This document shows, piece after piece, positions 8,091 through 15,588 of a stretch of DNA of 23,899 nt. Under the pieces are notes generated by a model, which saw nothing but the letters and a program-made list of their open reading frames with translations, did no database searches and was not told the DNA's origin. The stretch covers positions 1-23,899 of the forward strand of contig DHON01000020.1 of assembly GCA_002409965.1 (NCBI GenBank), given 5' to 3'. The stretch comes from Firmicutes bacterium UBA5389 (GTDB taxonomy: Bacteria > Bacillota > DTU025). Position 1 is the stretch's first letter, and every line of letters begins with the position of its first letter. A program made the position numbers and the translations under genes.

Positions 8091-9089
8091 CTACCTTCTC
8101 GTGCTGAAGGCGGGAGACCACGCTGGGTGGTCATAGTACCTCCTGAGTTCGCTATCCAAGCGCAGCAGCGAAATCGACGCTCCAGCCATCTCCTGGCATG
8201 TGGCGTAATCCCCTGCCTGAGCATCATAGACCTTGATGCCGAGTTGGTCCAAACGTTCCAGGGCTCTACGCATGCAGATCAGCAACTCCATCCGCGTGGT
8301 TGAGCCAAACCCGTTCACCAATACGCAGACTTCGTCTCCAGATTTCAGGGGCAGGTCAGCCGCAATCAGTTCTATCAGGTTGTCGACTAGAGCGTCAGCT
8401 GGCTCCATCGGGCCGCGTCTCACACCGGGCTCCCCATGCAAACCCATACCAATCTCGATTTCGTCGTCTGGCAATTCGAATGTTGGCTTGGAAATCCCCG
8501 GAATCGTGCCGGGAGATAAGGCTACACCCATTGTTCGAGTGTTGTTGCCGGCCTTCTCAGTGATTCGCCTAACTTCATCCAAGTCCAGGCCGGCGTCACA
8601 GGCGGCACCTGCAATCTTGATTACGTAGAAATCGCCGGCGATTCCGCGCCGATCGGTGGCTCTCTCAGGAGGGGCGGAAGCAACATCATCCATGACGCGA
8701 ACTGTAGCTGTCCTGATGCCGTCCATCTCTGCCATCTCAGCGGCCATGTCGAAATTCAGGTTATCGCCAGCGTAGTTGCCGTAGACGTAGAGAACCCCAT
8801 GTCCCCTGTCGGCAGCCTTGGTGGCGGCCAAGATGACATCTGGCGGCGGCGCAGCAAAGATGTTGCCTTGGCATACGGCATCGGCAAACCCTTCACCTAT
8901 GAACTCCAAGAACATCGGTTCGTGTCCTGAACCGCCCCCGATTACCAGACCAACCTTCCCCGGGTCGAGTCTGCTCTTTACGACAACGTTGACTTCGTCC
9001 AGTAGCCGGAACAGCCCCTTGTGCATGGCGACGAAGCCTTCGAACGTCTGCCTGACTACGTTCCTTGGGTCATTTATCAGCTTCTTCAA
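8091..9089 (-). CDS. dhaK: Dihydroxyacetone/tetrulose kinase, DhaK subunit
   Basis: This 332-residue protein is a full-length DhaK-type kinase subunit. The family forms a hemiaminal between the substrate ketose and a histidine, seen here as His218 in GMGLHGEPG. GGGSGHEP (51-58), GNYAGDN (Asp109) and NGFGST also match. DhaL would supply the phosphoryl group. It starts with TTG at 9089; GGGGAGG eight bases upstream decides this, as no ATG is in frame. It is the last gene of a dhaL-gntR-dhaK set. No DhaM is nearby, so the donor may be ATP rather than the PTS. Next to EryH/LerI-like and RpiB-like isomerases, the substrate is more likely erythrulose than dihydroxyacetone. That is an inference from published tetritol pathways that use DhaK-type tetrulose kinases. 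Confidence 0.9.
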   Translation of the reverse strand: MKKLINDPRNVVRQTFEGFVAMHKGLFRLLDEVNVVVKSRLDPGKVGLVIGGGSGHEPMFLEFIGEGFADAVCQGNIFAAPPPDVILAATKAADRGHGVLYVYGNYAGDNLNFDMAAEMAEMDGIRTATVRVMDDVASAPPERATDRRGIAGDFYVIKIAGAACDAGLDLDEVRRITEKAGNNTRTMGVALSPGTIPGISKPTFELPDDEIEIGMGLHGEPGVRRGPMEPADALVDNLIELIAADLPLKSGDEVCVLVNGFGSTTRMELLICMRRALERLDQLGIKVYDAQAGDYATCQEMAGASISLLRLDSELRRYYDHPAWSPAFSTRR

Positions 9090-9118
9090 TCGCAGAACCT
9101 CCCCATTCCGTACACGTA

Positions 9119-9898
9119 TCAGCGAGTAAGATCCTCATTGTAGCGCTTGTGGACGATGCTTATTCTGTACTTGTCAGCGCGAAATCGGTTAATCGCATAT
9201 TCGACTGGTGCATCATCCCGACCGTAGACAAGGCGCGTCAGGTACAACATAGGAGTTCCGGGAGGTGTGCCCAGCAGCTCCGATAGGCGTTCGGACGCGA
9301 TTCCGGCTTCGATCCATTCCTGCGCCCAAATGAGCTCAATGCCCCGTTCCTCCAGGAACTCGTAAATCGACCTGTTGTCTAGGTAAGAAGGGCACTGAAC
9401 TTCGATGCCATGCGCATCCCAGTGCTCCTTGCTGAAATACGATTCCGACACGCCCAACAGCTCTTCATCGGCATAGCGCTTTCGGAGCAAGTAGATTACC
9501 TTCTGCCGCGGACTCAGCTGCAGCATGCTGGCTACTTCGCCCGCAGGCGGATCAACCACGTCTAGTGATATGACTACAGTACCAGGCCTTTTCCCCATAC
9601 GTTTTGTTTCCTCTGTGAAACTGGACCAACCGGGGAACTCACGCATGAGCTTCTGCCTCTTAACAACGGTTCCTTTCCCTCTCTGCCTCTCCAGCAGACC
9701 ATCTTGACACAGCTTCATGATCGCCTGGCGTACTGTAGTCCTGCTAATGCCCAGCATCTCCATCAGCTGAGCTTCGCTTGGGAGGTACTCTCCTTCTTTG
9801 AACCTACCGTTCACAATGCTGTCCTTGATTGCAGCCGCTAGCCGATGATATAAGGGAACCAGCTCATTGCCCTTCATGACGATTCTGTCGTCACCCAT
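9119..9898 (-). CDS. GntR-family regulator, HutC type with UTRA domain
   Basis: The 259-residue protein has an N-terminal winged helix-turn-helix (PLYHRLAAAIKDSI, then LPSEAQLMEMLGISRTTVRQ and GKGTVVKR). A C-terminal UTRA ligand domain follows (VIYLLRKRYADEELLGVSES, then MLYLTRLVYGRDDAPVEYAI). HutC-type GntR proteins bind sugar phosphates or other metabolites and usually repress their own operon. ATG 9898 overlaps the dhaL stop by eight bases, so expression is coupled; the upstream ATG-less extension to 9922 is unlikely. It lies between dhaL and dhaK. The best candidate operator is the 22-bp palindrome at 10597-10618 between dhaL and the divergent tpi-like gene. The effector could be a tetrulose phosphate; that is a guess. 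Confidence 0.88.
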   Translation of the reverse strand: MGDDRIVMKGNELVPLYHRLAAAIKDSIVNGRFKEGEYLPSEAQLMEMLGISRTTVRQAIMKLCQDGLLERQRGKGTVVKRQKLMREFPGWSSFTEETKRMGKRPGTVVISLDVVDPPAGEVASMLQLSPRQKVIYLLRKRYADEELLGVSESYFSKEHWDAHGIEVQCPSYLDNRSIYEFLEERGIELIWAQEWIEAGIASERLSELLGTPPGTPMLYLTRLVYGRDDAPVEYAINRFRADKYRISIVHKRYNEDLTR

Positions 9899-10538
9899 GC
9901 TGCACCATCTCGGCCCAATCACTCATAGCTTTGGCTATTAGGCTCAGCGATACCGCCCCGGCATCTGGAAAACCGATTGCGCGTTCCCCCAGGGTCTTTG
10001 TCTTGCCAAATTTCGCCACATAGTGCTTGCTGGCTTCTTTCCCTTCCTCGGCTGCCAAGTAGGCTCGCCTCAGTGCCTCCTTGAAGGGCAACGCGCTCTC
10101 CGAGCTATGGCGCAACGATACCACCATTGGGTGCAAGGCATCAACAACTGTTTTGTCGCCGACCTCCGCATGGCCCTTCGCCTGGATCTCCGCTAGCGCT
10201 TTCTCGAACATGCAGCTGAACTCGGATACACCGATTTCTGATTGCGGGGGCATGTTCCTGCTACCCGCATAGAACAGCATTCCGAAGATTATGCCAGACG
10301 CCCCACCCATGGTTCTGATCATGGTCCGGCCTGAGGTAGAAAACACGTCATAGACATCAGTGAACTCCCTAGCCCGCAACTCCTCGCGGCAGCGATCCAA
10401 ACCGGCGGCCATTCCGATGCCGTGATCGCCGTCGCCTATGTTGCGGTCTGCTTCACAGAGCAGCTCCTTCGATTCAACAATGACATCAGCCACATAGACC
10501 ATCATCTCTCTGGCCTGAGCTGCAGATATGCTGTCCAT
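9891..10538 (-). CDS. dhaL: Dihydroxyacetone/tetrulose kinase, DhaL subunit
   Basis: The 215-residue product is a typical DhaL nucleotide-binding subunit. The magnesium-binding motif is DRNIGDGDHG (Asp31, Asp36, Asp38, with His39), followed by GRTMIRTMGGASGIIFG and a C-terminal GFPDAGAVSLSLI. DhaL carries the nucleotide used to phosphorylate the ketose held by DhaK. ATG 10538 gives the usual family length; the longer open frame to 10826 runs through the promoter region and over the divergent gene start, so it is not coding. A G-rich stretch lies 8-14 bases upstream. It is the first gene of the dhaL-gntR-dhaK unit, transcribed away from the tpi-like gene. Confidence 0.9.
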   Translation of the reverse strand: MDSISAAQAREMMVYVADVIVESKELLCEADRNIGDGDHGIGMAAGLDRCREELRAREFTDVYDVFSTSGRTMIRTMGGASGIIFGMLFYAGSRNMPPQSEIGVSEFSCMFEKALAEIQAKGHAEVGDKTVVDALHPMVVSLRHSSESALPFKEALRRAYLAAEEGKEASKHYVAKFGKTKTLGERAIGFPDAGAVSLSLIAKAMSDWAEMVQHG

Positions 10539-10596
10539 GTTGAAGTATCCCCCCGTTCTTTTGAGCACTTCAGCCTTGCTCTCTCCGAGTTGATGT

Positions 10597-10618
10597 GTTA
10601 TAGTGATGTCACTACAAC
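10597..10618. promoter_or_regulatory. 22-bp palindromic operator candidate
   Basis: The arms GTTATAGTGA (10597-10606) and TCACTACAAC (10609-10618) are inverted copies with one mismatch in ten, around a two-base centre. It sits 58 bases upstream of dhaL and about 105 upstream of the tpi-like gene. A second, shorter palindrome TGGTTGTCAACCA (10640-10652) lies on the tpi side. Position and symmetry suit a dimeric GntR-family regulator, probably the one encoded at 9119-9898. TATAAC inside the left arm on the minus strand could be a -10 element. Confidence 0.6.
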
Positions 10619-10723
10619 TATATGTTATCATAGGGTGGGTGGTTGTCAACCAGTACCGGATAGGCTCATACGTGAGCTGCAGATGCCAGTACCATTCACC
10701 GCGAGGAAGGCAGGTGAGTTGCT

Positions 10724-11512
10724 GTGCGCAAGCTAGCCGTTGGCACAAACATAAAAATGTACCTGGGATATCAGCAGACTGCATCGTGGATGATCGGAAT
10801 TGCCGCAGCTCTGTCTGATATCCCACATGTCGAGACGTTTGTGTTTGTTCCGGCGCCTAGTCTAGTAGACGCCCAGAGGATTTTCAGCGGAATGCCCACG
10901 GGATACGGCGCTCAGAACATGCATTGGGCCGCGTCAGGCCCATACACGGGAGAGCTGTCAGCCGAAATGCTTGTGGAACTCGGTTGCACGCACGTGGAAC
11001 TAGGGCACGCTGAGCGCCGGCAGTATTTCGGAGATACTGACGAAACAGTGAATCTCAAGCTCAAACGTGCACTCGCTTCACAGCTACGTGCTGTGGTCTG
11101 CCTTGGCGAAGTTGATAGGTGCACGCCAGCAGCTGCTCGTGCTCACTTGGGGGATCAACTCGGCAGATTGTTGGATGGAATCCCTCCTCACCAAGCCGCA
11201 GGCTTTATGCTTGCATATGAACCGAGATGGGCCATTGGCGTGGACGCAACTGCTCCCGCTGATCACGTTCAGGAAATGCACGCCTATATCCGCACCGTTG
11301 CAGGTTGCCTCCTGGGGCACGATGCGGCAGACAAGCTTCGGATAATCTACGGTGGGAGCATAGGGCCTTGTGACGTGTCAACCCTGTGCAGTTTGCCAGA
11401 TGTCGATGGACTGTTCATTGGACGTTCTGCATTGGATGTAGGTCAATTCAGACAAATGGTCATGGACGCGGGAAATGCCCGGATCGCCAGGCGCGATCAG
11501 CCACAGCAGTAG
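10724..11512 (+). CDS. L-erythrulose-1-phosphate isomerase-like (TPI family)
   Basis: The 262-residue protein keeps the triose-phosphate isomerase catalytic set: Asn9 and Lys11 (GTNIKM), His95 (ELGHAERR) and Glu166 (AYEPRWAIG). Loops differ from housekeeping TPI and match the EryH/LerI group: GAQNMHWAASGPYTGEL and, at the phosphate-binding end, DGLFIGRSALD rather than a GGASL type ending. EryH/LerI enzymes convert L-erythrulose 1-phosphate to D-erythrulose 4-phosphate in erythritol catabolism. The start is GTG 10724, with AGGTGAG five bases upstream. The RpiB-like gene follows on the same strand, as in eryH-eryI pairs, and a DhaKL kinase diverges from it. The family is certain and the tetrulose-phosphate role is likely; triose-phosphate activity cannot be excluded. 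Confidence 0.85.
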   Translation: MRKLAVGTNIKMYLGYQQTASWMIGIAAALSDIPHVETFVFVPAPSLVDAQRIFSGMPTGYGAQNMHWAASGPYTGELSAEMLVELGCTHVELGHAERRQYFGDTDETVNLKLKRALASQLRAVVCLGEVDRCTPAAARAHLGDQLGRLLDGIPPHQAAGFMLAYEPRWAIGVDATAPADHVQEMHAYIRTVAGCLLGHDAADKLRIIYGGSIGPCDVSTLCSLPDVDGLFIGRSALDVGQFRQMVMDAGNARIARRDQPQQ

Positions 11513-11593
11513 CTTGCTCCTAAGCGAGTCATCCATCGCCAACTGGGCGTAAGCATGGGCACTAGTTGAGTGATGTCTAGTGGAGGGTATGGA

Positions 11594-12073
11594 ATGAAGC
11601 TAATCATAGGCAGCGACCATTACGGATTGCCGCTGAAGCAGGTAGTTGTGGAACTCATCAAGAAGGACCATCCCGAAGTATTACTCACTGACTATGGCGT
11701 CTTCACTCCCGATCCGGTTGACTATCCGGACATTGCTCTACCAGTTTCCGAAGCAGTCGCAAGTGGCAGGTTCGATCGTGGCATCCTGATCTGCGGCACC
11801 GGAGCAGGCATGGCTATATGCGCAAACAAGGTCCCAGGCGTCAAGGCGGTATGCTGTCATGATCCCTACACAGCTGAGAGAGCTCGCAAAAGCAATAGCG
11901 CTCAGATCATGACTTTGGGCGCCCAGGTCATAGGGCCGGAGATGGCAAGGATACTGGTGAGTACGTGGCTAGCTTCCGACTTCGCGGGAGGGCGATCCTT
12001 GCCAAAGGTGGCCAAAGTGGACGCAATTGACGTCAAGTATCGACATGGAGAGCCAGAGCCAGCAACGAAGTAG
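11594..12073 (+). CDS. RpiB/LacAB-family sugar-phosphate isomerase, EryI-like
   Basis: The 159-residue protein is a complete RpiB-family isomerase. It has SDHYG (Asp8, His9), the active-site Cys67 in GILICGTGAGM, ANKVPG, and HDPYTAERARKSN with NAQI-like SAQI, followed by GAQVIGPE. RpiB proteins isomerise ribose and ribulose 5-phosphate; the EryI branch turns D-erythrulose 4-phosphate into D-erythrose 4-phosphate. ATG 11594 is preferred to the upstream ATG 11570 because GGAGGG (11582-11587) lies six bases before it. It follows the TPI-like gene by 81 bases on the same strand. The pairing with an EryH/LerI-like isomerase is the main reason for the EryI reading; ribose-5-phosphate isomerase remains possible. 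Confidence 0.88.
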   Translation: MKLIIGSDHYGLPLKQVVVELIKKDHPEVLLTDYGVFTPDPVDYPDIALPVSEAVASGRFDRGILICGTGAGMAICANKVPGVKAVCCHDPYTAERARKSNSAQIMTLGAQVIGPEMARILVSTWLASDFAGGRSLPKVAKVDAIDVKYRHGEPEPATK

Positions 12074-12160
12074 TTCTGCGGAGTGTAGCCATGTGGGTCG
12101 TGTCAGCAGCAGAGTGACGCCGGACCGTGCCAAGGCTAAGCTCGCAAAATGCCAATGAGA

Positions 12161-12203
12161 GCGGCCGGTCGCGCCGTGATAGCTCGCGCCCGGCCGCGAC
12201 CGG
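12161..12203. terminator. Bidirectional GC-rich hairpin between convergent genes
   Basis: Two mutually exclusive stems can form. One is GCGGCCGG (12161-12168) with CCGGCCGC (12190-12197); the other is CCGGTCGCG (12165-12173) with CGCGACCGG (12195-12203). The site lies between the ends of the rpiB-like gene and talC, where a shared terminator is expected. No T run follows on either strand, so its strength is uncertain. Confidence 0.5.
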
Positions 12204-12215
12204 TACTAGATACCT

Positions 12216-12860
12216 CTAGTGGCTTGATGCAGCCCAGTCACGCTTGAAACGCTCAATCCCAATGTCTGTGAGCGGATGCTCCATCAGCTTCTTCATCACG
12301 GCGAAAGGTACGGTTGCTATGTGCGCTCCGGCAGCGGCAGCCTCACAGACTTGAATGGGCTGCCGTATACTTGCCGCAATTATCTCCGTTTCGATGTTGT
12401 GAAGCTCAAATATCTTGGATATCTCCCTAATCAGGGCCATCCCGTCTGCGCCCACATCGTCAAGACGCCCCACGAACGGGCTGACGAATGCGGCGCCGGA
12501 TCGAGCTGCAGCAAGGGCCTGATTGGGGGAAAACACCAAAGTGACATTGGTCCTGATGCCTCGGGCCCTCAGCACTCTCGTGGCCTTCAGCGCTTCCCAG
12601 GTAGCTGGCACCTTGATCACCACATTTGGAGCCAAAGACGACAGCTCAATGCCCTCTCTTACCATCTCATCGCATGAATCGCCCATCACTTCGGCGCTTA
12701 CCGGGCCGTCAACGATTGAGGCAATATCCGCTATGGTCGGCTCAAACTTCTTCCCTTCACGAGCGACCAAAGTTGGGTTCGTTGTCACACCATACACGAG
12801 TCCTGTGGCAACAGCCTCGCGAATGTCAACCACATTCGCGGTGTCGATAAAGAGTTTCAT
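12216..12860 (-). CDS. Transaldolase, TalC/FSA family
   Basis: The 214-residue protein is a full-length small transaldolase. It has FIDTANV (Asp6), GVTTNPTLVAREG, the Schiff-base lysine Lys83 in VIKVPAT, TNVTLVFSPNQALAAARSGA and FVGRLDD, then IIAASIRQP and HPLTDIGIERFKRDW. The TNVTL-F and SPF-GRLDD segments follow the TalC (transaldolase) pattern rather than fructose-6-phosphate aldolase. It moves a dihydroxyacetone unit between fructose 6-phosphate and erythrose 4-phosphate, giving sedoheptulose 7-phosphate and glyceraldehyde 3-phosphate. ATG 12860 has AGGACAGG 8-15 bases upstream. It is the last gene of the minus-strand array, 125 bases after the FucI-like gene. Its presence supplies an exit for the erythrose 4-phosphate made by the neighbouring isomerases. 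Confidence 0.92.
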   Translation of the reverse strand: MKLFIDTANVVDIREAVATGLVYGVTTNPTLVAREGKKFEPTIADIASIVDGPVSAEVMGDSCDEMVREGIELSSLAPNVVIKVPATWEALKATRVLRARGIRTNVTLVFSPNQALAAARSGAAFVSPFVGRLDDVGADGMALIREISKIFELHNIETEIIAASIRQPIQVCEAAAAGAHIATVPFAVMKKLMEHPLTDIGIERFKRDWAASSH

Positions 12861-12985
12861 GATTTACCTGTCCTTCCATTGCAGCCCCGCTCACATGATC
12901 GCGCCGAAGCTGCATGTGATGTCGCGCCGGGATGGGCGCTCTTCAGCTTTTCGTCAGCTACGATGTACTACATTCCCGCTGCGTC

Positions 12986-14398
12986 TCAGTCCATTTGGTC
13001 CGCTTTCAGCCCAGGGATGAACCGACACGCCTCGACCAGTGCCTTCGCCACTCGCGCGTATGTGACTGCCACGTGGTGGATGTACGGGCCCTCGATGATC
13101 CTCCGCTCCCACCTAGGCCAATCATCGACTTCTAGCCACACATAGGTACCTCTGGTCATGGGCCCGTCCGTGGATCTCCCTTCCCCGATTAGCAGCGAGT
13201 ATTCTCCATGGTCGGCGTCGAATCTGCACACCGTGAGATCACCGCTCTTGAGTCTCCATTCCCCTACTATGGGCCGCTTGTCGAGAAACAGCGAGTGCCT
13301 CTCCAGTTTAGCTCCACGGGAGTCGCTTTCGTCTCGCAGCGCCCATGGGAAGTTCCCGCAGTGCCACAGCAGTTCGGCATTGTCATTTGTCGGGTGCCTG
13401 ACTGTCAGGTCCGCCAGAAATGGGGGGGTAGCGTGCATCGCTGCCGCTTGCAGCATCACCGACGAGATCGCGCCATGGATGTCGGTTTCGCATGCCACGG
13501 GCAGTCCTTCTGCTGTCAACTCACCGTTTACGAAGCAAGGCATGATTCCCAGTTCTTGCTGCAACGCTGTCCAACACTGCAATGCAATGGCTGAGGCACC
13601 GACAGAAGCGGCCCATCTAGAGAGGGCCAGCTTCAGAGCCACAGTGACGTTCAACTCTTCGGTCGTAAGGTGCGAGGTCTCGAATCTAGATGCAATCGAT
13701 GAGAGTTCCTCTTTGATTCTCTCCCTGTACTCGTCCGATTGGAGCACTTGGTTTACCATGGACGCCAGTTCGCTCACCGTCAGGGGTTCAATCCGTATGC
13801 CAAATCGTTCTAGCAGCTCACCTTCGTTAGCCATAACTGTCCAGAACCCCCGGGGCCGTGTTCCGATTTGCCCTATTACCAAGTTCTCGAGGGACTTCTT
13901 GACCGATACTGCCGATAGGAAAGTCGAGAACCCCTCGCGGAACTCGAGATCATCTACTCGGCAGTTGACTATGTAGCTGAATGGGACTCCGACACGCCGC
14001 AGCGCCTTGCTGCTCGCAAACAGGCCGCACTGCGTGTCTCGCAATCTGGTACCGTCAGCCAGCGGCTCCTCATCCCTCGGGCCCCACAGGAGCACAGGTT
14101 TCCTCAAAGCTCCGGCCAACGCTCCTACAGCATCTTCAGCTCCGAAGTTGCAGTGTGGGATGAACAAGGCATCGATGCCCGATCGAGAGAACCTTTCTAC
14201 GACTTTTGAGACATCGGCAGGATCGTATAGAAGCCCGTCATCGTTCAACCAGTCTATGTCCATAATGTGGACAGGATAGCTGCCAATAGCCTGAAGAGTC
14301 AGCCTTTTGAACTTCAGCGCCTCGTCTCGACTGAACACCTGCCGTCGCGTCGGGACGAACCCAAGGGTTAGCGTGGAATGACGTCCTTCCATTTGCAC
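12986..14398 (-). CDS. FucI-like sugar isomerase
   Basis: The 470-residue protein belongs to the L-fucose isomerase-like group, metal-dependent aldose-ketose isomerases. Supporting stretches are HCNFGAEDAVG, RKPVLLWGPRDEE, DTQCGLFASSKALRRVG and IGTRPRGFWTVMANEGEL. Towards the C-terminus come IALQCWTALQQELGIMPCF, ACETDIHGAISSVM and NDNAELLWHCGNFPWAL, where the Glu, Asp and His ligands of this family lie. GGAGGG (14404-14409) points to GTG 14398, with ATG 14392 as an alternative. It sits between the threonine-aldolase-like gene and talC on the same strand. The natural substrate cannot be read off. In this setting an aldotetrose-to-erythrulose reaction, or a pentose isomerisation, would make sense (inference). 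Confidence 0.8.
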   Translation of the reverse strand: MQMEGRHSTLTLGFVPTRRQVFSRDEALKFKRLTLQAIGSYPVHIMDIDWLNDDGLLYDPADVSKVVERFSRSGIDALFIPHCNFGAEDAVGALAGALRKPVLLWGPRDEEPLADGTRLRDTQCGLFASSKALRRVGVPFSYIVNCRVDDLEFREGFSTFLSAVSVKKSLENLVIGQIGTRPRGFWTVMANEGELLERFGIRIEPLTVSELASMVNQVLQSDEYRERIKEELSSIASRFETSHLTTEELNVTVALKLALSRWAASVGASAIALQCWTALQQELGIMPCFVNGELTAEGLPVACETDIHGAISSVMLQAAAMHATPPFLADLTVRHPTNDNAELLWHCGNFPWALRDESDSRGAKLERHSLFLDKRPIVGEWRLKSGDLTVCRFDADHGEYSLLIGEGRSTDGPMTRGTYVWLEVDDWPRWERRIIEGPYIHHVAVTYARVAKALVEACRFIPGLKADQMD

Positions 14399-14473
14399 TA
14401 TCACCCTCCAAAACCCGTTTACCGCATCTCAGCCTAGGTTCCCAAATGCACACATCTGGTTCGGCCGCTTCTA

Positions 14474-15532
14474 TCACCTTGTAGATGCCATGATCGTCTC
14501 AGCTAGATCGGCGAATATCGATGCTGCCAACGGTACTTCCGCATCGTCAACATCTTGGTGCGTGACCATTCGTATCCGCGTTGGTCCCACTGGCAACAAA
14601 TTGACGAGGCGACTTGCACACTCTTGTGCAAACCCAGAAGCGGAAATGCCCAATGCACTAACGTCCACGTACACCATGTTGGTTTGAACATCGTCCGGAT
14701 CCAGCCTAAGCCCTCTGATCTCACGGACGCACTCGGCCAGCCGTGTCGCGTTCCGATGATCTCTCTCAAGCCTGTCACGCACGCCATCCAGAGCAATCAA
14801 CCCTGCAGCTGCCAGCACTCCAGCTTGCCTCATCCCTCCGCCAACCAGTTTGCGAACACGGCGAGCCTCTTCGATGAACGATGCGCTGCCGGCCACAATA
14901 GCTCCAACAGGCGCCCCCAGTCCTTTGGACAAGCAGAAAGTAACCGAGTCTACGAATTCTGCGATCTTGTCCACTGAGACTCCAAGTGCTGCTGCGGCGT
15001 TGAAAATCCTGGCCCCATCCATGTGTATTCTTAGTCCGCGCGTGTCAGCCAACGCTCTCAACTCTCGCAGGTTGCCGAGCGGCACTACAGCCCCGCCGGC
15101 TTCGTTATGCGTGTTCTCTATGCAGATGACCGCGGTTCGGGGCTGGTGTATGTCGTCTTCACGAATCCTCGACTCTACCATCGCGGGATCCATGACACCC
15201 CTGCGAGACGGCACAGGACTCGCAGTGAGTCCTCCCAGTCTAGCGTAGCCCCCACATTCATGTGATAGAATGTGGCAATTCTCCTCGGCTATGATCTCCT
15301 GACCGGGACGGGTCTGGGCCAATAGAGACACAAGGTTCCCCATGGTGCCGCTGGCAACAAAGAGCGCGGCCTCCTTGCCCGAGACGCGTGCCGCCTTTTC
15401 CTCCAGGGCGTTGATGGTAGGATCCTCGCCGCAGACGTCATCTCCAACGGCTGCACCAGACATCGCCTCGCGCATGCGCGCATTCGGCTGGGTCATTGTA
15501 TCGCTGCGCAGCTCAATTCTTCCATCTATCAC
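14474..15532 (-). CDS. Threonine-aldolase-like PLP enzyme
   Basis: The product (352 residues from GTG 15532) is a fold-type I PLP enzyme of the low-specificity L-threonine aldolase family. It begins IELRSDTMTQPNARMREAM, has GDDVCGEDPT, the ring-stacking His91 in LSHE, Asp172 in IHMDGAR and the PLP lysine Lys203 in CLSKGLGAPVG. The family splits beta-hydroxy-alpha-amino acids into glycine and an aldehyde. GTG 15532 has AAGGGAG nine bases upstream and gives the usual start MIxLRSDT; ATG 15553 is an alternative without a ribosome binding site. It lies between an M20 deacylase and a sugar isomerase. Placement beside sugar isomerases rather than amino acid genes suggests that its aldehyde product is a small sugar. 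Confidence 0.9.
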   Translation of the reverse strand: MIDGRIELRSDTMTQPNARMREAMSGAAVGDDVCGEDPTINALEEKAARVSGKEAALFVASGTMGNLVSLLAQTRPGQEIIAEENCHILSHECGGYARLGGLTASPVPSRRGVMDPAMVESRIREDDIHQPRTAVICIENTHNEAGGAVVPLGNLRELRALADTRGLRIHMDGARIFNAAAALGVSVDKIAEFVDSVTFCLSKGLGAPVGAIVAGSASFIEEARRVRKLVGGGMRQAGVLAAAGLIALDGVRDRLERDHRNATRLAECVREIRGLRLDPDDVQTNMVYVDVSALGISASGFAQECASRLVNLLPVGPTRIRMVTHQDVDDAEVPLAASIFADLAETIMASTR

Positions 15533-15588
15533 CGAAACCGACTCCCTTCTCATCGCTAGGCTTAGCAAAAGTGCGAGGCGCGGTTCGC

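Noticed and set aside
9891..10826. Long 311-codon version of the DhaL reading frame
   Set aside because: The first 96 codons run through the divergent promoter, the palindromes and the start of the tpi-like gene, and look nothing like DhaL. ATG 10538 gives the normal family length.
13158..13976. 272-codon plus-strand open frame opposite the FucI-like gene
   Set aside because: Ser-rich low-complexity shadow frame with no ribosome binding site; the minus strand carries clear isomerase motifs.
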